The translations under genes and the position numbers were made by a program. A stretch of DNA of 64,000 nucleotides. It comes from a bacterium (GTDB lineage Bacteria > CAIWAD01). The notes below the pieces were generated by a model. It was not told the origin of the DNA and ran no database searches. It saw only the letters and a list, made by a program, of their open reading frames with translations. Positions 9,234-18,194 of this stretch are shown here, piece by piece (position 1 is the stretch's first letter; each line of letters begins with the position of its first letter). The stretch spans positions 23,052 through 87,051 of the forward strand of contig JAUXWS010000059.1 in NCBI GenBank assembly GCA_030685015.1. Reading direction: 5' to 3'.

Positions 9234-9316
9234 GCCGACGCTTCCTTCGATGATGTGAAATTAGGAAACGACCTTGAGGATGAAGAGGCGGCGGACCAGC
9301 CACATGAGGATGGATC

Positions 9317-9652
9317 ATGAGAGGAATGCGGATCGTGCTGACCACGGTGGGCAGCGCCCGCCAGGGCAAGGACATGGCGCGGCAGCTGGTGGAGGAGGGC
9401 CTGGCCGCCTGCGTGACACTGCAGCCGGGCTGTGTCTCGATCTATCCATGGGAGGGCCGGCTGGAGGAGGAGCCGGAGTGCCTCATGTTCATCAAGACCG
9501 TGGATGAGCGGCTGGAGGCGCTGGAGCAGCGCCTGTCCGCCATCCACCCCTATGAACTGCCGGAATTCGTGGCACTGGAGCCCGCCGCGGTGGGCGAGGC
9601 CTACCTGGCCTGGGTCCAGTCGCTCTGCCAGGAAAAGCCGCTTGACGATTGA
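9317..9652 (+). CDS. cutA: CutA1-type divalent-ion tolerance protein
   Basis: This 111-residue protein matches the trimeric CutA1 family in length and motifs: AACVTLQPGCVSIYPWEGR, LMFIKT and IHPYELPEFVALE. CutA is a small cytoplasmic trimer linked to copper or divalent-metal tolerance, although its biochemical role is unsettled. An ATG nine bases further in (9326) is an alternative start. The frame closes just before the MarR-type gene. Confidence 0.92.
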   Translation: MRGMRIVLTTVGSARQGKDMARQLVEEGLAACVTLQPGCVSIYPWEGRLEEEPECLMFIKTVDERLEALEQRLSAIHPYELPEFVALEPAAVGEAYLAWVQSLCQEKPLDD

Positions 9653-9687
9653 TTGCAGGAAAAGTTTCGGCTCTTTATATTTCACCC

Positions 9688-10353
9688 ATGAAAGCAAAAT
9701 CACCCTCAGAAGCCCAGGTGACGGCCTTCCAGCACTTGATGGACCAGTTCACCCTGCTGACGGACCGCGCCAACTTCGTCCGGCAGCGCTGCAGCGGCTT
9801 GGGCCGGATGGAGTGCCTCACCCTTCAGTTGCTTGAGCGTTTCCGCCAAAACAAACCGGAGATCCGCCGCCGCATCGCCCTGCGCCAGCTGTCGTCCACG
9901 GAGGAGAACCAGCATCTGCCGCGCTGCATGCGCCAGAGCTACCGAGATGGCATGCTGCGCAAGGAACAGCTGGAAACGCTGCCCCGGGACATGTCCATGA
10001 AAGCGCTGGCCGATGAGATTGGAGTGGCTTGCAGCCGCATGACGCGCATCGGCGACACCCTCTCCGACGAGCGCGATTCACTGTCCGGCGCCATGCGCGG
10101 CAAGGGCCTGATTCATCGCGAGCCCTCTTCGGACGACCGCCGGGTCATTCTCATCCGCATCACGGACGAGGGTTCGGCCCGGGTGCGCAGCCAGATGGGC
10201 CATGCCGGACGCATCACCCGCAAGCTGATTGAGCAGATCCCCCCCGCTGAACGGGAGCTGGTGAGGAAAGGCATGGAGACCTATCTCGCCGCCCTGGAGA
10301 ACATCCTGCCCATGATGTTGGAGACAGCGGGCGGTGAACCAGAGGAATGCTGA
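9688..10353 (+). CDS. MarR-family-like winged-helix regulator with insertions
   Basis: From the ATG at 9688 the product has 221 residues. The MarR core is visible in MSMKALADEIGVACSRMTRI (helices 2-3), then the wing GLIHREPSSDDRRVILIRIT and a C-terminal dimer helix. It is longer than a usual MarR protein (about 140-160). There is an extra stretch of about 45 residues (RQNKPEIRR to LPRDM) between the first helix and the HTH. A short Ser/Asp-rich insertion (SDERDSLSG) sits inside what is normally the recognition-helix region. A TTG at 9649 would add 13 residues. The ligand is unknown. It lies between cutA and trxA, which may be targets. Confidence 0.78.
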   Translation: MKAKSPSEAQVTAFQHLMDQFTLLTDRANFVRQRCSGLGRMECLTLQLLERFRQNKPEIRRRIALRQLSSTEENQHLPRCMRQSYRDGMLRKEQLETLPRDMSMKALADEIGVACSRMTRIGDTLSDERDSLSGAMRGKGLIHREPSSDDRRVILIRITDEGSARVRSQMGHAGRITRKLIEQIPPAERELVRKGMETYLAALENILPMMLETAGGEPEEC

Positions 10354-10378
10354 CAGAGCCAATCCATAAGGAGATCCA

Positions 10379-10693
10379 ATGAGCATCATCAAACTGGACG
10401 AAAGCAATTTCCAGGGCACGGTTGACAGTGGCCTGACCCTGGTGGATTTCTGGGCCGAGTGGTGCGGACCCTGCCGCATGCTGGCACCCGTGCTGGAGAA
10501 GGTGGCGGCCACGCCGGACCTGGGCGCCAGGGTCGGCAAGGTCAATGTGGACGAGAACCAGGCCCTTGCCTCGCGCTTCAACATCCGCGGCATCCCCACC
10601 ATGATCCTGTTCAAGAACGGGCAACCGGTGGACCAGCTGGTGGGCATGACGGGCGAGCAGAACATCCTGGACCTCATCTCCCGCAACAAGTAA
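10379..10693 (+). CDS. trxA: Thioredoxin
   Basis: The 104-residue protein is a classical thioredoxin with the WCGPC redox site (VDFWAEWCGPCRML) and the cis-Pro loop (IRGIPTMILFKNG). It reduces cytoplasmic disulfides and feeds reductases and peroxidases; it could also pass electrons to the DsbD-like protein encoded at 18978. A strong Shine-Dalgarno (AAGGAGAT) lies about 6 bases before the ATG. Confidence 0.96.
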   Translation: MSIIKLDESNFQGTVDSGLTLVDFWAEWCGPCRMLAPVLEKVAATPDLGARVGKVNVDENQALASRFNIRGIPTMILFKNGQPVDQLVGMTGEQNILDLISRNK

Positions 10694-10808
10694 CCCTACG
10701 CCGGGCGTCAGACCCCGTGGCGCCTGATGCGGCACATTTTCATTTGACTGCTGCATGTTCTCTCGGCGGGTGTCGATAATTGCGGCACCCAATGAGAGGA
10801 ACAATCAA

Positions 10809-11921
10809 ATGAAGCATGGATCCGACTCCCTTGGACGGACTCTGATCGCCGGCGCCTTGGCGGTCCTCCTGCAGGCCGGGGCATCACGCGGGCAGACGCT
10901 GGAAGAAACCCTCAACGACCTGTCAGCCGACGCGGCGGCGCAGTATGTCGCCCCCATCTCCTCCGCCCTTGGCGCCAATCTCAACTCCGGCTGGTTCCAC
11001 CGCGCTCCCAAGGCCGACAAGCTGGGCTTCAACCTTGAAGCAGGCGTCGCCCTCATGGGCTCCTTCTTCCCAACCGACGCCAGCCATTTCGACGTGCAGG
11101 GCCAATTCCGTTTTTCCAACGGGCAGGCCGGACAACTGGTTGACGAGTACGAGCGGACCGAGGGATATTTGCCAGCCAGCGTGCGCAACGAGCTGGTCCG
11201 GCAGCTGACGGGCCAGAACAGCACGGTGCGCATCTCGGGGGCGACAGTGATTGGCGCGCCCACGGACTCGGTCACCGTCGCTTTCGGTGGGGACACCTAC
11301 ACGGCCTTCGGCAACCCCTACACCCTGCCCGCCTACGACTTGAAACTGCCCTTCGGCGGTTTCGGGGGCTTGGCCGACATCAGCCTGCTTCCCTTCGTGG
11401 CGCCCCAGTTGACCCTGGGCACCTTCTACGGGACGCAGTTCACCCTGCGTTACCTGCCGGCCGTCGAGCTGGACAGCGACCTGGGTGAGTTCAAGTACTT
11501 GGGATTCGGCATTCAGCACAACCCGGCGGTCTGGCTGGACATGAAGCTGCCGGTGGACGTGGCGGCCAGCCTCTTCACGCAGAGCATTCAGGTGGGCGAC
11601 ATCTTCGACTGCAGCTCCTTCGCCCTGGGCCTGAACGCGAGCAAGACCTTTGGCTGGCGCTTCCTCAACCTGACGCCCTACGCCGGCCTCATGTACGAGG
11701 ACGCCAGCATGAAGGTGTCCTACGATTTCATCGTCGAGGTTCCCACCGATGTGGATCCCGCCGGACAGGTGGTGCAGCCGGTGAGTCTCGACCTGGCCAG
11801 CGACAATACCATGCGACTCACCCTGGGCACGAACATCCGCCTGGGCATCATCAATTGGAATCTGGACTACAGCATCGCCACCTACTCGGCCGTCAGCATG
11901 GGTGTCAGCCTGGCCTTCTGA
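10809..11921 (+). CDS. DUF6588-like outer-membrane protein
   Basis: This 370-residue protein starts with a signal peptide (LIAGALAVLLQAGASRGQ). The N-terminal half of the mature part matches the DUF6588 pattern known from Bacteroidetes and relatives: YVAPISSALGANLNSGWF, then GFNLEAGVALMGSFFP. The C-terminal half alternates hydrophobic and polar residues and ends in Phe (SMGVSLAF), as expected for a beta-barrel outer-membrane protein. The ATG at 10809 follows a GAGAGGA ribosome-binding site; the earlier GTG at 10755 would precede the signal peptide wrongly. Its function is unknown. Confidence 0.8.
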   Translation: MKHGSDSLGRTLIAGALAVLLQAGASRGQTLEETLNDLSADAAAQYVAPISSALGANLNSGWFHRAPKADKLGFNLEAGVALMGSFFPTDASHFDVQGQFRFSNGQAGQLVDEYERTEGYLPASVRNELVRQLTGQNSTVRISGATVIGAPTDSVTVAFGGDTYTAFGNPYTLPAYDLKLPFGGFGGLADISLLPFVAPQLTLGTFYGTQFTLRYLPAVELDSDLGEFKYLGFGIQHNPAVWLDMKLPVDVAASLFTQSIQVGDIFDCSSFALGLNASKTFGWRFLNLTPYAGLMYEDASMKVSYDFIVEVPTDVDPAGQVVQPVSLDLASDNTMRLTLGTNIRLGIINWNLDYSIATYSAVSMGVSLAF

Positions 11922-11946
11922 TCCCGATCTTCAACAGCAGGAATCC

Positions 11947-11970
11947 AGAGGGCGGCCGCGGCCGCCCTCT
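11947..11970. repeat. Perfect 24-bp palindrome (possible terminator stem)
   Basis: A perfect GC-only inverted repeat with 12-bp arms (AGAGGGCGGCCG and its complement) and no loop follows the outer-membrane protein gene by 26 bases. It contains a NotI-type core. There is no T-run, so rho-independent termination is uncertain; it could equally be a cruciform or a dimeric protein site. Confidence 0.55.
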
Positions 11971-12031
11971 GCGCGATGTCCCACCCCCCTGTTACTTGTC
12001 CTGTAGTTGAAATCCAGGAAAGGAGACAGGG

Positions 12032-12196
12032 ATGCTACCGCAGAAAGACCTTTGGGTGCCGGCCACCAAGAAGGAGCTGGTGCGCAGCTTGTCCAGCGTT
12101 TACCGCGGGCAGGAGCAGGCCTTTGCCCACATGCCGAAGAAGCAATTGCTTGCCATCTTCTTCTACCTGCGGCGCCGGCATGGACTGTTCTCGTGA
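12032..12196 (+). CDS. Small basic 54-residue protein upstream of WYL regulator pair
   Basis: The short ORF starts MLPQKDLWVPATKKELVRSL and ends RRRHGLFS. An AAGGAG Shine-Dalgarno lies 8-9 bases before the ATG. It is Lys/Arg-rich, with a likely helix around KKELVRSLSSVYR and a second KKQLLAIFFYLRRR. Base use resembles the neighbours. It ends 44 bases before the first WYL gene and may be co-transcribed with that pair. I do not recognise a family; the composition suggests a nucleic-acid-binding or partner-binding mini-protein, which is an inference. Confidence 0.65.
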   Translation: MLPQKDLWVPATKKELVRSLSSVYRGQEQAFAHMPKKQLLAIFFYLRRRHGLFS

Positions 12197-12240
12197 CGCT
12201 GCGGGCATCCGGAGGTGATCGAGAAAGTCCCGGGAGGGGA

Positions 12241-13242
12241 ATGACGCCGCAAGAACGCCAACTCACGTTGGTTGCCTACCTGCAGCATCACCGCTTCGGG
12301 CGCACGCTGGATGAGATCCTCACCGACATCCCGGCCTATGGAGCGGGCGAATCCGGCCGCAAGAAATTCCAGCGGGACCGGTCCCTGCTCAAGGAGCTGG
12401 GCTTGCCCTTGCACTGCATGGAGCAGGAGGGCTTGAGCGAGGACGGCAACCTGCGCTACGTCTACCTGTTGGACCGCCGCGAGGTCTTCGCCCGGGGACT
12501 GCGGCTCTCGCCAGGCGAGCAGCGCGGCCTCGTCGCTCTCTGCGACACCCTGATGGAATGGCCTGACTTCCCCTTTCGTGAGTGGATTGACTCCGCCCGA
12601 CAGAAACTGTTGGCCGCCCGCAGCGGGCAGCCCGTCGAGGAGGCGCTGGTCCGGCGTCTGCCGCCGTTGCCGCGGCTGGGTGACCGCGAGGAGCTGGCCG
12701 TGCTGGAGCCCGTGCTGACGGCCCTGGAGCGGGGAACCTGCCTGCGCTTTGAATACCAGGGGCTGCATCACGACCGGGCGGACACCCGCACGGTCCATCC
12801 CTGGCGCTTGCTGGCGTGGCGGGGCAACTGGCTGCTGCGCGCTTTCTGCGACCTGCGAAAGGAACCCCGCAGTTTTCTCCTGCGCCGCATGCAAGATCTG
12901 GAACTGACCGACCGGCCCGCCCGCCCGGCCCCGCCCCACGAAGAAGCGTCGGGGGTGGCCGCCTGGGAGTTGGGTCTGGGGGAGGGGCGCGACGCAACCG
13001 TGGAGTTCGAGGCCGCCGTGGCCGGTCTGGTGGAGCGGGGCCTGGCCTCCGTCACGCCGCCTTGCCGCCTGGAGCGCAGGACCGATGGGCGCCTGCACGT
13101 GGTCCTGCCGGTGGAGGAGGCCGGAGCCTTCTTCCGCTGGCTGCTGGCCTGGGGACGACAGGCGCGGCTGCTGAGACCGCCCGCCCTGCAGGAAGAATTG
13201 GCTCGCTGGTTGAGCCGTTCCCGCGGCGAGGAGGCCGCATGA
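12241..13242 (+). CDS. WYL-domain transcriptional regulator (first of a pair)
   Basis: This 333-residue protein has an N-terminal winged-helix-like region (LTLVAYLQHHRFGRTLDEIL, then KKFQRDRSLLKELG). A WYL domain follows (VHPWRLLAWRGNWLLRAFC; SFLLRRMQDLELT) and then a C-terminal extension. Such proteins, for example PafB and DriD, sense single-stranded DNA or nucleotide ligands and control stress or defence genes. The ATG at 12241 has an adjacent GGGAGGGGA ribosome-binding site; longer in-frame starts overlap the 54-residue ORF. The stop overlaps the next gene in ATGA. Confidence 0.86.
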   Translation: MTPQERQLTLVAYLQHHRFGRTLDEILTDIPAYGAGESGRKKFQRDRSLLKELGLPLHCMEQEGLSEDGNLRYVYLLDRREVFARGLRLSPGEQRGLVALCDTLMEWPDFPFREWIDSARQKLLAARSGQPVEEALVRRLPPLPRLGDREELAVLEPVLTALERGTCLRFEYQGLHHDRADTRTVHPWRLLAWRGNWLLRAFCDLRKEPRSFLLRRMQDLELTDRPARPAPPHEEASGVAAWELGLGEGRDATVEFEAAVAGLVERGLASVTPPCRLERRTDGRLHVVLPVEEAGAFFRWLLAWGRQARLLRPPALQEELARWLSRSRGEEAA

Positions 13243-14207
13243 GCAGGACGCTGGATCTGCGCACCATCCTCAACCTCTTGCCCCGCCTGGCCCACCTGGA
13301 CGGTCGTCCCATTGAAGAAGCCTGCACCGAGCTGGAGTTGTCGCGGCCGGAGCTGCTCGCCCTCATCCAGAGCGCCAGCTCCCTGGCCTGGGGCGGCCAT
13401 GACGAGGGGGAATTGATCGACGTGTGGGAGGAGGAGGGCCGCCTCCATGTCCACACGGGCGGCCTCTTCGAGCGGGCCGTGCGCCTGCTGCCGCCGGAGC
13501 TGCTCGCCTTGCGCCTGGGAGCCGCCCAGCTGGCGGCGGCCGGACTGGCGGCAGACCTGGACCTGGAAACGCTGCTGGGCCGCATCGAGCACGGCCTGGG
13601 CGGCGACGAGCCGGGCGTGGCCGAGCGCCTTCGCCAGCAGGTGGGCTCGCAAGTGGACCCCGCCCTGGATGCCGCCCTGTTGGACAAGGTGCTGGACGCG
13701 GCCCGGGAGCGACGCCTGTTGCGGATGTGGTACTACAGCCGCAACTCGGATCGTCTGCGCCCGCGCCTGGTTGAACCCTGGAAGCCTTTCCAGGAGCACG
13801 GCATCTGGTACCTGCAGGCCCTCGACCGGGACCAGCAGGCGGAGCGGATCTTCCGCCTGGACCGCATCGTGGAGTTGAGTGTCCTGGCCGAGAGCTTCCC
13901 CGAGCCGCCCGCGGAGCGCCTCAAGCAGTGCCGGCTCTTCCAGGACGACGGGCCGGGACGCACACGGGTCCGGCTGGAAGGTTCGCTGGGGCGCTTGGCG
14001 CGGGAGCAGTCCTGGCCCGACCTCCGCGAGGAGGGTGGGCGCTTCTACCTTGATCTCCGCCACACAGCGGGCGACCCGCTGCTCCGCTACCTGCTATCCT
14101 GGGTGCCCGACGTGGTGGTGGAAGGGCCGGAACTACGCGCCGAGTGGCTGTCCCTGCTGGACGAAATGGCGGAGCGGCACTGCGGCTCCAGGACCCTTGA
14201 GGCGTGA
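13239..14207 (+). CDS. WYL-domain transcriptional regulator (second of a pair, PafC-like)
   Basis: This 322-residue partner of the previous gene is coupled to it by an ATGA overlap. The N-terminal part (LDLRTILNLLPRLAHLDG, CTELELSRPELLALI) is PafC-like. The WYL core is recognisable in MWYYSRNSDRLRPRLVEPW and GIWYLQALDRDQQAERIFRLDRI. Tandem WYL pairs of this type usually act as heterodimers, as PafB-PafC do in the actinobacterial DNA-damage response; whether that role applies here is not shown. Confidence 0.85.
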   Translation: MSRTLDLRTILNLLPRLAHLDGRPIEEACTELELSRPELLALIQSASSLAWGGHDEGELIDVWEEEGRLHVHTGGLFERAVRLLPPELLALRLGAAQLAAAGLAADLDLETLLGRIEHGLGGDEPGVAERLRQQVGSQVDPALDAALLDKVLDAARERRLLRMWYYSRNSDRLRPRLVEPWKPFQEHGIWYLQALDRDQQAERIFRLDRIVELSVLAESFPEPPAERLKQCRLFQDDGPGRTRVRLEGSLGRLAREQSWPDLREEGGRFYLDLRHTAGDPLLRYLLSWVPDVVVEGPELRAEWLSLLDEMAERHCGSRTLEA

Positions 14208-14423
14208 CGCTGTCCTGGCAACGGCCTCATTGAGAGCGCAAGAAATGCGACACTCCCCCCGGGCTATTGGCTTTTATTCATGGTCCCCGACGGCCGGATC
14301 CCCGGGAGAAGGCTGAACGGGCCGCGGCGCGGTCTTCACTGCCCCGCCGAAGGACCCTTGACACGGGCACGAAGCCCATTGAGGGTCCAGTTCCAATCAT
14401 TGCATGGCGTGAGGTAGCCGGAC

Positions 14424-15722
14424 ATGGAGACCGCCATCTTCATCACTATTGTCGGTATGCTTGTCTTTCTTGCCCACCTTTTCTCCGGACTCTTCCAGGC
14501 AACACGCATTCCCGATGTGCTTCCCCTTGTCCTGATCGGAGTTGTGATCGGCCCGGTGGCCGGCCTGATCTCGCCGGGGGATTTCGGCCGCATTGGCCAG
14601 ATCTTCACCACGGTGGCCCTCGTGATCATTCTGTTCGAGGGCGGCCTGGGCTTGAAGTTCGCCACCCTGCGCGCCTCTCTGGGGCGCGGCATGCTGCTCA
14701 CCGTGCTCAACCTGCTGGGAACGATGGTGGTGACCACGGTCCTCTCCTTCACCCTGTTGCGCTTGACCCTGCTGGACGGCCTGCTGCTGGGCGCCATCCT
14801 GGGCGGCACGTCCTCCGCCGTGGTGATCCCGATGATCAACAAGCTGCGCATCACGACTCGGGCGCGCACCACGCTGCTGCTGGAGTCAGCGATCAGCGAC
14901 GTGCTGTGCATTGTCCTGGCGCTGGCCCTGATCAAGGCGGCGGCACTCCAGCGCTACGAACTGGCGCTGATGGCCAGACAGATCGGACTGTCCTTCCTGG
15001 TGGCGGCCGTGATTGGTGGCATGGCCTCGCTGGCGTGGTCCTACCTGCTGCAGCGGGCCAGAAAATTGGACAACAGCATCTTTCTCACGCCGGCCTTCGT
15101 CTTCGTGGTTTTTGGCGTGACGGAGCTGAGCGGGTTCAGCGGCGCCATCGCCGCTCTGGTGTTCGGACTGATCCTGGGCAACGTGCAGGACATGCGATGG
15201 CGGGTTGCCTTCATCCAGCGGCTTGCGGAGGTGAAGAGGGAGCACCTCAATGAGACGGAGAAGCTCTTTCTATGCGAGATCGTCTTCCTGCTGAAGACCT
15301 TCTTCTTTGTCTACCTGGGCTTGTCCATCCGGCTGACGCACGAGTGGTTGATCCTGCTTGGACTGGTGATGACCTTCGGGCTCTATGTCATCCGCCTGTT
15401 CGTCGTGAGACTGGCCGTCAGCCGCATCACGCCACGCTACGACGCCACCATCGCCTCGATCATGATTCCCAAGGGCCTGGCCGCGGCCGCGCTGGCGTCC
15501 CTTCCGCTCCAGGCGGGGATGGCCTCCGGCGCCGCAATTCAGGACGCTGTGTATGCCGTGGTGTTGTTCAGCATCATCGGCACGGCCGCGCTGGCCTTTG
15601 CCGCCGAGCGCAACCTGCTGCGCTGGCCTTACAACACGTTGTTCGCGGGGTATGGAGAGTCCTCAGGCGAAGCGCCTGTCATCGAGAGCGAGAGTCCGAA
15701 TCCGCCCATCGATTCCTTGTAG
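14424..15722 (+). CDS. Cation:proton antiporter (CPA family)
   Basis: This 432-residue integral membrane protein has about 12-13 hydrophobic segments and the Na+/H+ exchanger pattern. TTVALVIILFEGGLGL is the family motif after the third helix. LGGTSSAVVIPMI followed by LLLESAISDVL contains the acidic/Ser ion-site region. It probably exports Na+ or K+ in exchange for protons. There is no C-terminal TrkA domain; the tail is short and acidic. The stop lies 4 bases from the stop of the convergent dehydrogenase gene. Confidence 0.9.
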   Translation: METAIFITIVGMLVFLAHLFSGLFQATRIPDVLPLVLIGVVIGPVAGLISPGDFGRIGQIFTTVALVIILFEGGLGLKFATLRASLGRGMLLTVLNLLGTMVVTTVLSFTLLRLTLLDGLLLGAILGGTSSAVVIPMINKLRITTRARTTLLLESAISDVLCIVLALALIKAAALQRYELALMARQIGLSFLVAAVIGGMASLAWSYLLQRARKLDNSIFLTPAFVFVVFGVTELSGFSGAIAALVFGLILGNVQDMRWRVAFIQRLAEVKREHLNETEKLFLCEIVFLLKTFFFVYLGLSIRLTHEWLILLGLVMTFGLYVIRLFVVRLAVSRITPRYDATIASIMIPKGLAAAALASLPLQAGMASGAAIQDAVYAVVLFSIIGTAALAFAAERNLLRWPYNTLFAGYGESSGEAPVIESESPNPPIDSL

Positions 15723-15726
15723 GCAG

Positions 15727-16890
15727 TCAAGCAAAACTGGCGATGCCCGTCACGGCTTGGCCCAGAACGAGGCCGTGGATGTCGTGCGTCCCCTCGTAGG
15801 TGAGGACGCTCTCCAGGTTGAGCAGGTGTCGACCGGTCTGGTACTCCAGGCTGATGCCGTTGGCGCCCAGCATGGCGCGGCAGGTGCGGGCCGTCTCCAG
15901 CGCCATGGCCACGTTGTTGCGCTTGGCCAGGCTGATCTGGGCGGGCGTCACCTTGCCCTCGTCCTTGAGCTGGCCCAGCCGCAGGGCGAGGCCCTGGGCG
16001 GCGGTGATGGCCGTCAGCATGTCCGCGAACTTGGCCTGCTGCAGCTGGAAGGAGGCCAAGGGCCGGCCGAACTGGCGGCGCTCCTGCTGGTAGCGCAGCG
16101 CCTCGTCGAAGCAGGCCTGGGCCGCACCCACCGCCCCCCAGGCGATGCCGTAGCGGGCCTGGTTGAGGCAGGACAGCGGCCCTTTCAGCCCCTCGACGCC
16201 GGGCAGGATGGCCTCCCGCGGCAGACGCACGTCCTGGAAGACCAGCTCACTGGTGACGCTGGCGCGCAGGCTGAACTTGCGCTTCTGCAGCGGTGCGCTG
16301 AACCCCGCCTGGCCCCGCTCCACGAGGAAGCCCCGCACCACGCCGTCCAGCTTGGCCCAAACCACCGCCACGTCGGCGATGCTGCCGTTTGTGATCCACA
16401 TCTTGGCGCCGTTGAGCAGGAAATGATCGCCCCGGTCCTCGGCGCGGGTCTCCATCCCGCCCGGGTCGCTCCCATGGTCGGGTTCGGTGAGTCCGAAGCA
16501 ACCGACCGCCTCGCCCCTCGCCAGCGCGGGCAGCCAGAGGTCCTGCTGCTCCCGGCTGCCGTAGCGCCAGATGGGGTACATGACGAGACCGCTCTGGACC
16601 GAGAGAAAGCTGCGCAGGCCGCTGTCCCCCCGTTCCAGCTCGCGGTTGATGAGGCCGTAGGCCGTGTGGCTGAGGCCGGCGCAACCCCAGCCGTCAATGG
16701 TGGCCCCGAAGAGCCCCAGCTCGCCCATCTCGCGGGCCAACTCCAGCGGAAAGCGGTCCTGCTCGAAGCAATCCGCCACCAGCGGCATGAAACGCTCGCC
16801 CACCCAGCGGCGCACTTCCAGGGCGACGGCCAGCTCCTCCTCGCGCAAGAGGGCGTCGTGGGCGTAGAAATCAAGGGCCTTGTAGGACAT
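15727..16890 (-). CDS. Acyl-CoA dehydrogenase, glutaryl-CoA dehydrogenase-like
   Basis: The 387-residue flavoprotein has the acyl-CoA dehydrogenase layout: GCFGLTEPDHGSDPGGM (FAD/substrate loop), GAKMWITNGSIADVAVVWAK, and a C-terminal catalytic base in LTYEGTHDIH. The YEGTHDIHGLVLGQAVTG ending and the R..FG RPLASFQLQQ helix are typical of glutaryl-CoA dehydrogenase, which converts glutaryl-CoA to crotonyl-CoA in lysine/tryptophan breakdown. An AGGAAGGAG ribosome-binding site precedes the ATG. No other lysine-degradation gene is near, so the substrate is inferred from similarity. Confidence 0.88.
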   Translation of the reverse strand: MSYKALDFYAHDALLREEELAVALEVRRWVGERFMPLVADCFEQDRFPLELAREMGELGLFGATIDGWGCAGLSHTAYGLINRELERGDSGLRSFLSVQSGLVMYPIWRYGSREQQDLWLPALARGEAVGCFGLTEPDHGSDPGGMETRAEDRGDHFLLNGAKMWITNGSIADVAVVWAKLDGVVRGFLVERGQAGFSAPLQKRKFSLRASVTSELVFQDVRLPREAILPGVEGLKGPLSCLNQARYGIAWGAVGAAQACFDEALRYQQERRQFGRPLASFQLQQAKFADMLTAITAAQGLALRLGQLKDEGKVTPAQISLAKRNNVAMALETARTCRAMLGANGISLEYQTGRHLLNLESVLTYEGTHDIHGLVLGQAVTGIASFA

Positions 16891-17043
16891 GGCGTGCTCC
16901 TTCCTGGGCGCGGTTCCGCCGCGCCCGGCCAATATGCCAGTCGACGACGGCGCTTTCTTGCCCGGTCCCGTTCCAGGTGATATGATAAGGCGCACAGGAG
17001 GTGCGATCCCCTGTCGTGGCAACTGTTTCCAGAAAGGGCTGAC

Positions 17044-18192
17044 GTGAAGAAAGGCGGCCGCATCGGGCACCGTGTTCCCACCTACGTCTTCGTGGGACTG
17101 ATGACGCTGGCGCTGGCCCAATCCACCTGGTGGGTGATCTACCAAGTGGGGGAAAGCGCCCGCACCCGCGACCTGGAGCTTAAGATCCTCGAGGAGCGGG
17201 CCCGGCTGGCGGAGCGGGACTTGCAGGCGGTGGGTCGACCCCTGGATGCCGACGAGCAAACAGTTTTCCTCCGGCGCTTTCCCGGCCTGGCCCTGATGGC
17301 CACCGACAGCTCGGCCACCGGCCTCAGCCCGGTGGTGGGCAGCGAGCGTTTACGCCAGGCCTGGTCCGAGGCGGCGCGACGCACCCGCATGTTCGTGCTG
17401 GAGGGCGCCTTTTTCACCCTGCTCATCATGCTGGCCGTCCGCTACCAACTCAAAGCGCAGCGCAGCCTGGGCGACGCCGTGCGACAGCAATCCAATTTCA
17501 TCAGCGGCGTGACCCACGAGCTGAAGTCGCCCCTCACCTCCATCCGGCTCTATGCGGAGCTCCTGGAAAATCCTGACATCAAGCCCGAGGCCCGCTTGCG
17601 GGGGGCGGCCGTCATTCGCGAGGAGGCGGACCGCCTGTCCGCGCTGGTGGAGCAGATCCTGCGGGCCAGGGCGCTGGACGCCCGTGAAATGCGCCTGGAG
17701 TTGCGGCCCCTGGAGTTGCAGGCCTGGCTGCAGGATCGCGCCGTCGCCATCGAAGGCCGTCTGCGCGTCCATGAGCGCCAGCTGGAGCGGTCCGGGGCCG
17801 CTCTTCCCGAGAGCCTTGGGCCGTTCTGGGTGCTGGCCGACGAGGAGGCGCTGGACCTGGTGATCGGCAACCTGGTGGACAACGCCATCAAATATTCGCC
17901 GCGCCCATCGCGGATCAGCCTTGGGTTGGAACGGCAAGGGCCCTGGGCCGAGCTGTGGGTGGCCGACGAGGGCGTGGGTTTCGAACCGCAGGAGAGTCGT
18001 CGTCTCTTTGACCGTTTCTACCGGGGAGGAAGCGAAATGACCCGCCGCGCCAAGGGTACGGGCCTGGGGCTTTACCTTGTGCGGGAGTTCGCGGAGGCGA
18101 TGAATGGCCGCGTGCTGGCGGAAAGCGACGGTCCCGGGCGCGGGGCCCGTTTCGCCGTGCTGCTGCCGCTTCACCCAAATGGAAAGGTCTGA
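17044..18192 (+). CDS. Membrane sensor histidine kinase
   Basis: The 382-residue kinase starts at GTG. It has two transmembrane helices (about residues 12-32 and 118-136) around a short periplasmic domain. The HisKA phospho-acceptor box is SGVTHELKSPLTSIRLYAELL. The ATPase domain has the N box (NLVDNAIKYSP), G1 (VADEGVGFEP) and G2 (GTGLGLYLVREFAEA). The cognate response regulator starts two bases after the stop. The stimulus is unknown. Confidence 0.93.
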   Translation: MKKGGRIGHRVPTYVFVGLMTLALAQSTWWVIYQVGESARTRDLELKILEERARLAERDLQAVGRPLDADEQTVFLRRFPGLALMATDSSATGLSPVVGSERLRQAWSEAARRTRMFVLEGAFFTLLIMLAVRYQLKAQRSLGDAVRQQSNFISGVTHELKSPLTSIRLYAELLENPDIKPEARLRGAAVIREEADRLSALVEQILRARALDAREMRLELRPLELQAWLQDRAVAIEGRLRVHERQLERSGAALPESLGPFWVLADEEALDLVIGNLVDNAIKYSPRPSRISLGLERQGPWAELWVADEGVGFEPQESRRLFDRFYRGGSEMTRRAKGTGLGLYLVREFAEAMNGRVLAESDGPGRGARFAVLLPLHPNGKV

Positions 18193-18194
18193 TC

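Noticed and set aside
10744..10780. Promoter TTGACT ... GATAAT before the outer-membrane protein gene
   Set aside because: The spacer is 25 bases, too long for a sigma-70 promoter.
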